Source: Lepidurus packardi
Taxonomy: Eukaryota > Arthropoda > Branchiopoda > Notostraca > Triopsidae
DNA length: 64,000 nucleotides
Direction: 5' to 3'
NCBI GenBank assembly: GCA_023053545.1
Contig: JAKZAN010000007.1
Span: forward strand, 5,332,001-5,396,000
Shown: positions 1 through 12,240 of the stretch, piece after piece
How the letters are laid out: each line of letters opens with the position of its first letter
Numbering within the stretch: position 1 is the first letter of the stretch
Made by a program: the position numbers and the translations under genes
Notes under the pieces: generated by a model
Database searches by the model: none
What the model saw: the letters and a program-made list of their open reading frames with translations, nothing else
What the model was told of the DNA's origin: nothing

Positions 1-3000
1 TTTTGTATCGTCATATGGTGTCCTTGAAATCGTATTTTTTTCTCATAAGAGCCGTGGTTATTTGCTACATACCAAGGCAAACGGCCACATAAATTTTGTT
101 TTATGTCTCGTAAAACTTCTCTAGCTAGCTATGCATTCTAGAACGTATAGAGCTGAGCTTATATGGCAGCCTTAATTTATAAGGTTAGTGCGGTTACTAA
201 TCGTATAAAAGTCGCAGGTATACAAGGCATCTGTTTCAGTTCTATTGTACCCGATTTCGAGCTCAATGTAGTTCTGTAGAGCTGTGTTACGAGGCTACTA
301 CACCCTCATTCTCACCAACACGAGATAAATTTACCCTAGACCGTCTTCCAGACGACCAGGCATTAACGCTTTTTTTCTTTTCATAGCTAGACTACCCTTT
401 TCGCCATATTTGGAAGTTGGAATCTGCGTGAGCTCGTTACCTTAAAGAAGCGGCATGCTAAATTAGTGTGTTAAAAACTGAAGCCAGCAATTGCACATCA
501 TACGAAGCTCGCCTAAAACAGACTTTCTGGCGCTTTACAATACTGGGTTCGCTTTTTATCATCTGCTTTCCCCCTTTTTAAACCAAGGCAACTAAGGTGC
601 CGACAATGTGACCGGTAAAATAAATAAGAGGCCAATGGCCTTTCTTTCGGCCTTTTACCTGTTTCATTGGAAGACCTTGGCCACTACAGAGGACCCCATA
701 TTAGCAAGCCCTTGGCTTTGTGCATCAGAGCTCACTGTCACAATTTTAGTGTGTCTTGCGGTCAAGGGCAAAGAGTCAAAGCGTTTGGCGAGCAAACATA
801 CTGCCATAATGAATCAAAAGTTAAGGAGCAGTATGCAGTGGCGTTGAATGCTCAGTGAACCGAGTTTTCCACTATACTAATCCCAAGGACTGCTTTTCTT
901 TTTAGGAGGGGAAGCTCTTTGTAGCTGTATAAGGCTGACATTACTGCTTGAGCCTTGACTCTTTCGCACAGGTTCTTAAAGGTTGTTGGTATTTAACGCC
1001 CGGATGTTGAATCACAAGTTGGATTTAAAACAGCATTCCTGGACTTCCGGCTGTATTTCAGCGGAGCATTGCCGCAAAAGTTAGTCTTTCTTCTTCCGGT
1101 TATTAGTGCTTATTTACGTTGTCAAAGAACAGGGGAGCAGTTTTAAAAAAAATTTACCATGGAACTTCCACATCTTAAATCCTTGGGAAGTAGGGGAAGT
1201 TTGGCTCCATGATTAGTGCAGAAATTACGTGTGGGAAGCTTCAGTATGGTTCTTTGTCTGTTAAGCTACGAGTCAGACTAACACTTGGATGTGCTAGAGG
1301 TGTGCGTCTCGTTATCTTCCAAGTTTCATGTTACTCTGTAGATGTTATTGGGTACGAGTAGGCTTGTGCAATATGTTACTGCTTCTCTTTTGTGAAGGTG
1401 TCTAAATAAGGGGAGGTAGCAACATGGTTCTTTTTCTTTTGTTTAAATCACACCAGTGTTTTATCAAACGAATTGTTGAGAATTTCAGCCGGAATTGCCA
1501 TTTTAGATGAAGAACCTGTGTAGGGTGCGGACGCACCTGGCTGTTTAGCTCCCAGCGAGGTGAACTTGAACTTGCATTGCCGTGCAGCTCACACGTGAGA
1601 TTCGCAAGTTCCCCGAACTTGAAAAAGGGAACAAACCCGAAGTAAAATTTTGCATGAACAAAAAGCTTCGGGGAAGTGTAGGAAAGGAAAATTGGTTGCA
1701 GACGTAATGCCTGGTTTACTCATTTTTAGACGGAGGAAGTTCGTGCCGTAAAATTTTACATGCGAGGTACCTGTACATCAGACGCCCTTTCGCAAGCCGT
1801 GGTGTGCAACCTCTCCACCCTTGACTTATGCTAATGAACTTGCGGACAGGGCCTGATAAAGGGCTGGCAGCTATAGTTAAAGCGTGCGATGCAGTTCACG
1901 CTAGGATGCCATGCATCTCTCGTCCGAAAGGGAAAGGGAAGCCAATTGCGGGGTTTTTTGCAATGTAGACTAGGTCCCCAGTCCGTCACCACTGCGTGAA
2001 TTGGCAGACATCCATAACAGCCTTCACTCTCTATTTAGGGTTGGTCAGGGTCTTGTAATGAAGATCTACATACATATGCATATTTATATTTCTGGGATTG
2101 TTAACTAGAAGGGTTTTCTATTGTATGCAGTTTACAATTATTAGCATGGTCTAGCATTGCAGTCAAATGAGCAAGTCGTTTAGAAATGAGGCTAAACCGG
2201 TCCCGCGTGCTGTTTGCGACCATATTCGTGCGCAAGCGCTCTATACCGTCTACTTTAGTTTAGAAAGAGAGCTGGAAGCGTTCCACTCTATACTATCCGC
2301 ATCTCGTTTTGTTCACGTCAAGTCTCTGGTGCCGGTCTGCCAGCCTGCGTGAGTGGCGGTGCTTTGCGTAGACACGATATTCCGAAGGGAACCGGGACTA
2401 GCTGTATGTTGTATGGCATTCCATCTCGCGTAGTGAAACTAGAAATCGTGCAGTTGTAGGAGAACGTGGAACGTGGCTGGCTGGTGGCAAACTGTGTGGA
2501 GCTCAAGCAAGTTGCAAAGACAATAGGAAGTGTGATACAATAAAAAGCCAGGGCAAGTTCTTCACGAATTTAGATCCCCGTTATACGCTGGACTTCAGAA
2601 AGTGGCTGTGGCTCGTTTTGTTATTTTTGAAAGCTCGCGGTGGGAAAAAGAGCTGGCTCATTGTGGGATGCTGGCATTGCTCAAGTCTGTTAAACTAGCT
2701 ACGCCAAAGTAGTGATTGGAACGTGGTGAGTAACACTCAATGGCCATGTGCTTCGGCGATCTTGATGTGTGTATACTCCAAACTTTGATTAAGCTAGTGC
2801 CAAAAGGTGCGAGAATTTTGCCCGTGACGCATGCCTCGCTACTTTTTCCATTTCTGCTCTCGACCGACTCTTGGCTCCTTTTCTTCTGCATGTGAGACCC
2901 TTGTGCGTAAACTGGGGTCGATGCCCGGGTTACTCGACTATTCTGATGTCTCCGAGCGCTAGTGCCGACCATTGATAATTCAGTGTCAAGTCACTTTTTT

Positions 3001-6000
3001 GCTTTTCGCCAGCTTTTTGCTCTGGATATCATCATCTATGCTTAATTACAAGCTTATCAGATTCAAAGAGCTTGCCCGCTTCTTGTCTGTTTCATACCTG
3101 AATACTAAGTTTTATGTGTTGAGTTGCGAATTTCGTGCTACTCGCTTCTTATAATCCTAAAAACAATAACTATTTCTTCGGTGCTAGCATAGGACGAGCA
3201 CATTACCCTTGGCCGGTTCTCTAACAAAAGGTCAGGCACCTTAATCGCAGAACCCACGGTTAAAAGCAGGGAAATGTCTGGCATGCTAAGTAGCGAAATT
3301 GCAGCAAGGTCAATGAAAATTCGAGAAGACGTGCAAAGAATTAACTATTAGACGAGGCAGTTTTTAAGTTTCAACCATTAGTGCTTGCAGCTTAGTAAGA
3401 ACACAGGAAAATAATCGTTATATTTTCGCATAAACCAAATGTTTGCATCTTGGGCAACCTTATTACGTCAGGAATTTTGGTATGTGGCTGGTAAACAAGT
3501 TCGAAGGCACGACATTGTGGCTCCTTGGAACGGTACCAGACACAGGAAGCAACCAACGTTATTTTATTTTCAGTTGATTTTTAATTTTATCACTAAGTTT
3601 TTCTTCCAACGGGGGTTTCATGCAAACATGCGAAGTTTCAGACAAGTCATGTGATGCGTGTTTTGCGTACGGTCTGACACGATTAAGACCTTTTGTTTGA
3701 ATAGATACCTTCCATTGATCGCGTCGTCGTACATTGTCTCAGCCTTGTTTTTCATGAAAAGAACTATTCTATAGTCTCGTCTTTGGCTTCTTTCCAGGTT
3801 TGGCTTGGTCAAGTGATTCCATTAAAGGGCACCAAGTCGACTTAGCGTTTGACTTCCCGCACTTCAGCTAGCTCTCCGGGAGAGTTTTGTTCAATTTATA
3901 GTGCGTGATTGTCTTTGTGTGGTTTCTTCATCCCCCCCTCCCCCCAGTACCTTTCCTCTTGAGTATTCTCGAGAGGAAACCGCCTTACTACAACGGATTG
4001 AACGATGATCATATCCAAGGACCTTTTTTTGCTCGGTGACCAAGAATATTTTCGGCTACCGCGAGACGATCCCAACAGAGCCATGGCCCGAGCAGTTTCC
4101 CGGTAAGTTAAACGGTTTAATCACCTATTCTGCCATTGTAATCCATGGTACATTGTACAGGTTTACGCATATTATTGTGGTTTGGTAATTTTTATCGCAT
4201 TCAGTACGAGGTTGGAGGTACTTAGTCTGTCATGAATCGATCAATCATCCTCTAGAAATCGCAAATCGTTGGTCGCTTTGACTGCTTGATGTATCCTTAG
4301 ATGTGCGGTATATTCAGCCATTAAAGGCTCTCCCTGCGGTTTAGCTGTTTAATTTCTTGTGACATTGAAGATATGGACAAACAGATGGGTTTGTTGGCCA
4401 GGAACAACAACTCTGTGACGTCCCTGGCCAAGATTTATGGCATGTTGAGACATTCGTTACTCGGGGTTTTCCGCTGTGTAAGATAACCGCCCTTAATATG
4501 TTAATGGACTGGAAGAGAAACAAGGGACTAAAGGCCATATTCATTTTCAAGGTGACCTATTCCGGAATTGTAATTGGTAACCACTTTTTTATAGTAAGCG
4601 GGCTAATTAGCGAACGTTGAAAGGTTCAGTTATGTGTTCGTAGTGAAAAAACTTTTCACAGCCGGCTTTTTCAAACAGTGCACATTTCGCTATAAATCTT
4701 GAAATTCAGGTTTCTTTAGCTCGTTCGACAGGCCAAAGTACGGGGAAGTTTCCCGACAGTTCCTTGTCGCCATACAAGAAAAAATTCATCGAAAAAAGGA
4801 GGAACGGAAAGACAAAAATGCTGAAACGAAGGTTGAAAGCATTGCCATGCAAATTAGCTGGCCGTGGTATAGTAGGAAGATATGCGCACACTGCGAAAGC
4901 CAAACCTCACCCATATGGCATTTCCTCACACTCGATTCCCATTATGGGTTTTGCGTAGCTTCAACGAATCAATCCTAAATCATGTGATTTTGGGTAGGCT
5001 TTTCCGTTTGTATAGCGTTAAGTTGTTAAATTGTTTATTAAATTGGGGTAAAAAGCGTGCCTGTTTTAACAAGAAACGATTATGTGCCGAAAGTAATGTT
5101 AGGAAAGCAGGTATACAATAGTGCTGCTTTGCGTTTGGTTTGAGCTACTAAACGCGGCACAGCAACAGCCAAAACAGGATTCCACCTGTCTTCGCAACTT
5201 CCCTTGCCGATGTGTTACGAATCATAGTCCGAGACTGTGAACGAGAGAGGGCGAAAAAAGTCCCGATGGTTTAGCTTTAGCATCGTTGGGCAACATTTCG
5301 CATAGCAAGGGCATTGATACTCTCTCCAGGAAGACCTTGAAAATTTACATGCTGAACTTCTGTTATATCTTAGACTTGTCTTAGGATGTAGGTATAGGAA
5401 CCAAGCCAAGTCTGTAGGTTTTCTGGTCTGCATTATAGCGTCTACGGCCTTCGCTTTAGCAGGTTTGCAAGCTGCAGCACCGTACATACAGTATAGTATA
5501 GTAGTACGGAGTCCTGCTCGTCTAGTGTAGTTAAAATACCGCTCTTTAGTTTCTGGTCTTTCCGGAAGGTATTTTCTCTCGCCAAGGTCGAAAACCGTCC
5601 GTTAACTTTTTTTTCTTTCTTTTTCGAAGTATTTTTTATCGTTAGCCTTCTTTTCTTGGTCGTCCCAACCGTACAGAATTGAGATTGACCTTACTCAAGC
5701 TATAAAAGATGAAAAAAAAATAATGTTGAAATCCAAAAAACCACTTGTCATTTGCATATAAAGCTAGACATGCTTCTACCAAGAGAAGCTAGAACTGTGA
5801 CCTTGACAGCGGAAACCGAGTAACCTGTATAGCGTTATGTAGTACTGCAGGTAGTATCTCCTGAAGTTCCAAAGTCTGTCGTGAATGCATATTTTTTATC
5901 AGCTGCTTATCAAGCAAAAAAATCGAAGACTGCGTTGCGTATGTCTTTTAAAAAAACATAGATTGAGCATACCTTGAGAAGTCCATATAAAGACCATCAG

Positions 6001-6779
6001 ATGTGATAATGTTGAATTAGGTACGTATTGTTATGGCAGTAGGCGACCTTGCCCACGCCCAATTCAAGGTTAACTTTTATCAGGGTTATGGAATCACAAA
6101 GGTTCCCCGACTCAGTTCTGATGCAAATATGTACGGTACGCACCTTGCTATCGCTTGTGATAGTTAAATGGATCAAAGGATATCCCCTATCCAGTCCCTT
6201 ATACGCGCTTACAACATTCCCTTGATGGTAGTTACGCAAGTGTTTACTTTTAACTCCCTATAACGAGCTGGAAACGGTGTTCCCAGATTCCACAAAACCG
6301 AAGTATCTGGATCAACCCAGTACAAGTGACTGCTAGATAACCTTTGCGTTCAAACCTATCTCTGTACGCCTGATGCAATAAAAGACTTTGACACATTGGC
6401 CAATCGAATCAGTTTCTGGAATCAACGCGCGTCACGTGAACGTTATTTATTTCTTTATTATTAGCACTGGGGTGCGATATTTTCTTTTAGAAGATAGTTA
6501 ACGTTCAAGAAGTAGTTTGTAGGATTGAGAACGCAATCTGCTGACCAGTTTGGGTCAACTCACCTATCCATTTTCACAGCGGAAAGGTGATATTGCTTGT
6601 GCGAACCGGTTTTTCCTAACCTAGTGAAAGATCGGAATGGGGATTTAGTCTTTTTTAATATCAGAAAAGGTTTTGTGCTTTTGTTTTAGTCCTTCTGGAA
6701 ATGTGAGCTAATAACCACAAACCCCCGTATGGATTACTAGATGGAATAATAGATATCTTCTCGGATTTCAACATGTTTT

Positions 6780-6985
6780 TTTTACTAGTTTCTTCTTCTC
6801 CTTTTATTCTTACTATTGTCTTTTTTATGTCTATTTTATTGTTTCTTATATTCTTATTGTTTATATTTCTTATATTCTTATTGTTGTTTTTTATTATATG
6901 CTTTTTTAATTAGTGTTTTTAAGGGTGTGAGCAATGTTTACTATATTTCTTATTGTTGTTATTATTATATTCTTTGTGTCGTTAC
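6780..6985. repeat. T-rich imperfect tandem/low-complexity tract
   Basis: The tract is composed of TTCTTATT-type words. A 19-base word (TTTCTTATATTCTTATTGT) occurs at 6,842 and again 24 bases later at 6,866, with decayed copies before and after. It looks like an old simple-sequence expansion and has no coding potential. Confidence 0.7.
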
Positions 6986-8220
6986 GAAGCTACAAGCAGA
7001 CATAGAGTACTGGTCTGTCTGCGTACCAGCTGCGTCAGTAAATCAATAATTGAAGGAGCAGGGAGAATTCTTACCTTTTACCGTTGTTCCCGTTCACCGT
7101 TGCTGCTGGTGAGACTTGTCTCTGTTCTTGTTGAAATTCATTAAATCGGGGAGCTGAAGGCAAATAAGAGGATGGCGATGTTGAGGCAATGCAATAGACC
7201 GAACATTACGTAACAACTACACTGATAAAGAAGTTAGAAATATTGTAAATTTAAACAAGGAAATTATGTGGGCCAAGGCTGACGCACAAGTCGCATTCCC
7301 TTATTAGGCCCGAAAAAGAAAAACAGTCTAGGAGAAAAGGCTGTCTTTTAATTGTAAGCTATTTTACAGGGGTATGAGGGTTTTTGGCGCTTCAGAATCG
7401 CTCAAAAGGTTCCCTCTTTCTTTATTTTTATCCCATTATACAAGTTTAGAGGTGTTCCGTAATAGTTTGAAGCTAGAAAGGTTAGTTTCGTCCCATATTT
7501 TTGTGATTACGAATGACCTGGAATTTGGGGTTTATACCTTTCGGTTGCTAGAACTGTTTTAAGTAACGTGATTCGACACCATGACCTGTTTCTTTGGGAA
7601 TTGCGTTATGAAAGGGAAAGCAATCGTATGCTGGTGTACTGAGGGAAGAAGGTAAAGTCGTCGTAGTGTATGCCTTGGAAGAGGATTTCGGCAAACTTAA
7701 CAGAAGGGGGCAATGTCCTCAAGATTTTGTGGAGAAGGTGAAAACGAAAACGCGTCGATCTGGCAAAGTTCCGTTGAAAGTGTCTGAAAAACAAGCACAC
7801 GGAGCTTAAGTGCGAAGTATCATGTCCCAGAAGCCCACAATTACAACACATAGCTTTTCTGCTTAAGAATTCTTTAGTATCTGCCACGTAGTAACCTACT
7901 CGCAAATGGCTAAGTGCAGGTCCTGGAAAACAGTACTGCAGTGTCAGATTTTTGTGTTGATTTGCCTGTTCGGAGCTTGGAGATTTGTGACTTTAGTGGA
8001 GGGTTATATTTCATTGTTGGCTTCTTGTTTTTTTTCCTTTCTTTTTTTTTTTAACAATAACAAGGAACATAATAGAGCGGAAGAGAAAGTTGCTGCTGGC
8101 TGTGCTAGTTGGCAGCCAAACTGGAAGAACCAACAATCCGGAATCCTTGCAGAGAAGCCAGCAAGCAAGCGAGATGTACTGAACGTTTTAATAGACCAAA
8201 AACCTGGACTAGCTTTGCCA

Positions 8221-8237
8221 CCCCCCCCCCCCCCCCC
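8221..8237. repeat. Poly-C tract, 17 bases
   Basis: An uninterrupted run of 17 C. It is one of several pure C runs in the window, the others being at 61.6, 61.9 and 62.6 kb. An open frame crosses it but gives only a proline run without other protein-like character. Confidence 0.9.
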
Positions 8238-11200
8238 TTCTCTTCTAAAAGCAAGGGTCAACCACCGTGATATAGAGCGTCACATTATTTTAAGTCGACG
8301 AACTGCAGAATTGATGCTCGCTTCAGTCAGGAGTTTTGCGCTACGGCACGAATTTCCTCTCACATAACTGAATGAAGCAATCTTTGCTGCCAACCACTTG
8401 CTCCTCGTTACAAAACGTGTAACGCAAAATCATAACACTGAGAACAAAAAGGGACAATTCGGCCAATCTAACGCAAACGAACTGTGGCCACAAACACCCC
8501 GAGTAGCATGATTGAAAAGGACGCCAAGCCAAGGCGATTGATTTATATATAGGTCAGATAGCTTTATTATTACTTAAATGTTATGTTGAAGGCAGCGTTT
8601 TGCGCAAACTGCTGCCATGAGGAGCATACCCGTGTATTGGAAACAAATTTCCTGGATAACGGACTTCTAGCGTTCCCCTTTTGCCTTTGTAGAAGAGAGA
8701 ACCCTTCTCTAAGAAATAATACACTGTGTATTATTAAAAATCACTATAAAGGCCAACAACAAGCTTTAATAAATGTTTTTTTTAGGAAGTCTACAATTTT
8801 GCCAATACCTATTAAGTTACCCAAAGATTGGTGATGCGTCATTTAGCTTTTAGATTGCGACCGATGAGGTAGCAACCACTCCAAGTGAAAGTACTGGTAA
8901 TTTGCACAAACATCGTTGGCTTGCCTGGTTTTCATTTTCTTGTGACGCAAACCTGCATATGTTGATACGTGGGAAGAATAGCGTAGGTACACAGAAATCG
9001 TTCCGATCCCTATTGTGTGATAGATTCTGTATACTAGAGATGGTTCAGCTTTAAATAACAACGTAAGCTCCCGGGGTGTTTTTGTTCTGTCTTCTTGCGC
9101 CATTCCATCCTGTGGATGCTGATTGGAGGGTTCTTAATAAAATCCAAGGAAAGGATATTTTTGTTGAAATAGCAGGGAAATCGCTCAAAAACAAGCTTTT
9201 CAGTGCTGCTGATGGCATTCCGCACGTTATTTTCCTGCCTCTGCAAGTCTATATTACGACGTGTTTTCTGGGGGCCACTGAACTCCGAGGACTTCGGTGA
9301 CGACGTGGCCTACTTTCTGTGCCAAGACCAGTTGGCAGTCCCCATTATATTTTTCCATGCTAATAGGATTAATTGTCAGGAGTTGTAAAAGGCCCTTGCC
9401 GTGCGCAGTTGCTGTTCTTGGTTTTTGATTACGCATGTTAGGGATATAAATCCTGTGAGTGGGATTTAATGGCATTCCCAGGCGAGTTATTGGAAACGGA
9501 CTAAATTTAACTCCTATCCAAGGTACACGAGGTTTTTTTCCTATAAAAAAAGAATAATGAAGGGATCCGTTAGAGTCCAGTTCGGAGTTGGGGATCATGT
9601 TGCTCAGTCCGAGTTCGTTCACCTCAGTACTTTTCTTGCCTTCGATATATCGCCGCCTCGTGTTTGTCTCTTTTTTATTATTATTTCTTGCTTTATTATT
9701 TTCGTTTTGCCACAGAAAATATTTCGAAAGTCAGGCGGAAACTTCAATGCGGAGCACGCAAGCGCCCGTATGTTGTCCCGTTCTTAATTAGCGTTATCTT
9801 GCGATTTCCTAGGTATGGTCTTGTTTGTTAGAGGCAACTAAGAGACCTTGTGAACTCTTGTTATGGCCGGCCGCCCGTTCACGTTATTGTATATATCCTA
9901 TCCAACCGATCGATTGAACAGACAAAGGGACTCGTGTATGCTATTATAAGGAAATCTCGCTAAACATATGGAATGGCACGTTGAATGTCTTTGTTCTGTT
10001 TCTTTGGTATTTTAAGGGGGAAAAAACGAAAATTCGTCCTATTTTTTGGTTTGTTTTGGTTCTCGTGAGAACGAACTGATTGAATGCAGCCAGCTTCCGT
10101 GAGGCGTGTTATTAGTATTGTCCTTTTGTATTTGGTCGGACGGCCCGGGCCGGGGCATCGTGATAGGGCAATAACCTAAAGTCGACCTACTTGCTGCTAC
10201 AGACCCTTTTTGCTGATACCTACAAAAGCGCTTGCGATGCAGCACCCTAGTGATCATTCAGCACGAATGTAAATGACCAATGACGTCACTTAACTGCTTT
10301 CCTCCAATACCGCTATTCTTGCTTTCGCTCTAACGCTTCACCATCATTTCCCATTGATTTGGAGAGGGACAGCCATAATTTTAAAGGTTTTTACTGTAGC
10401 GTAACTTTGATGGAGCCCGGAGCTTGAATCCGCAACCCACTAATCTGTATACTAGCGGCTGTGTTTTCCTCTTTTTTTTGGGGTTGGTTTTGTATTGTTT
10501 GGTGGTTAGTGTTTTTTATTATTATTTCTTGGCGCTTTTTTAATGCGGCGTGAGATTTTGGTCAAAGAATTCACGAGCTCAAAAGTTCAAAGACCCTCTC
10601 AAGGCAACCGTACACAAAGATCTGGGCTAGTGTGTATATGTTCCCTCCGCGCTGCTATATATGTTGCACGGGGGATTGCACGAACGTCGAGCTTATAACA
10701 GCGCTATGCAGGCGTGACAGCGAGGGAAAAAAGGTGAAAGTTACCATGCAGTTTGCTTGAGGAAATTCAAACAAAGAAAAAAGGGAATAAAAAAAAGAGA
10801 ATTAAAACTAGAGCCAAGAGTGCTTTGAATGCAAGTGTACAGCTCCAGAGCCTGCGCAGGTCATTGAACCCGCGTCATATAGTCCCACAAAACGTCAATA
10901 TGAGAGGCGGATTAATTAGCAAAGTCTTAACGTAGCGCACCAAGAGTCTTTCAAGTTCAGGATTGGAATTTGCCTGTCAGAATTTAATGTTAAGTAGTAG
11001 TTTAAAGGCATACAATAAACAAATTTAGGGATTTCAAGTCGTATATTTGTTGTACTTTAAAGAATAATTGCTAAGATTATTGCTAGTCAGGATCCGGGGC
11101 CTTTTTGGAACCGTAAATGGGACAATCACCGGGGAATTATAAAGGATAGCAAAAACATCCGTTTAACGCTTTTGCGTAGCCAATCTCTTCTTTCTGGATC

Positions 11201-12240
11201 AATTTCGTCAGCGTTCACTGGGGTTTTGCTGATGATTTAGCGGAGTATTTCCACGAGTCCATACTCCGTAATCCAGGACATCAGAACAGTATCAAATTCT
11301 TTTATTTTTTAAACCGGTCAAGGTACTAGCAATTGGAGCGATCCATTCCCGCAGACAGAGAGGTGAACGAACCCTCGTTTCGTTTTCATACGTTACCAAC
11401 GGAATGTCTTGGCCGCAGACAACATAACAAGCTGACTTTTTTGTGTGTATTCTGAGGCTTGGTATGTGGGATTGTTTAGAACCAAGCAACGTGGAATTAA
11501 AATGCCGACTTTCTGAAAAAAAATATTCCTGTTGACTTTAATTTAGAGTTTTTTCTACGGAATTCGACGAAACGAGTCATGACCCCTCGTCAAAAATCAT
11601 TCCTTGCAACGGTACTCCCGGAGTGACCGTAAAGGTTGGGGGGAGGGGGGTCGTCTTTGCAGTTAGGTGTAAAGAACCCAGCTTCTTTACCAACTATGTT
11701 AGTCTATAGCAACCCTATAAGTACTACACTAGTACTAAGTTGGTCATTCTCTCCTCTGGCTGTACGGGAGTAGTTCCCACAATTGTGTCTTGCCTGCCTC
11801 TCGTGTCACGCCTTTGACGCCCTCACGCCTAAATCGTGCAGCCTTGCCCATAACGGCATACTGCCGAGACGCAGCTCCATGGATCGCTTGCTCTATATCC
11901 ACATAGAGAAGTCCCGGTCGTCACTATAGAACCAGTTGACCTTGCCTCTACTTCCGAAAAGTGCTTTGCTTTCGAAGTATATAGATGGAAACACGCCTTT
12001 CCATTTAGAGACCATAATCGGACGACCTGTTGGACCTTCTACACGTGAGACTGCACAAGCAGCTTGATTCTTGCAGTGATACTAGGGATATGGTTCCCAA
12101 ACACGACGTTTCAGTTTAAAGCAGTGAACTTGTGGTGTAAGAGCGCGAAATCCTCGCCATATTATCGTTTCCTTGGGAGTTGAAGTCCTTTTTACAGTGA
12201 TTATCCAGTGGTGATGTCGAAGTTGGATTCAGTATATATA

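Larger units (their letters stand above)
1..12240. other. Gene-free stretch, no recognisable coding region
   Basis: I see no exon, RNA gene or transposon ORF that I can support here. Open frames are short, run through homopolymers and show no domain. The stretch is AT-rich with pyrimidine runs. It holds a T-rich imperfect repeat near 6.8 kb, a 17-base C run at 8,221 and a CRE-like TGACGTCA near 10,283. It could contain 5' regulatory DNA or an untranslated first exon of the ABC transporter that follows. Confidence 0.6.

Noticed and set aside
7906-8367. 153-codon open frame
   Set aside because: It runs through a poly-T and a 17-base poly-C tract, has no domain, and the opposite strand is also open; it looks like a chance frame.
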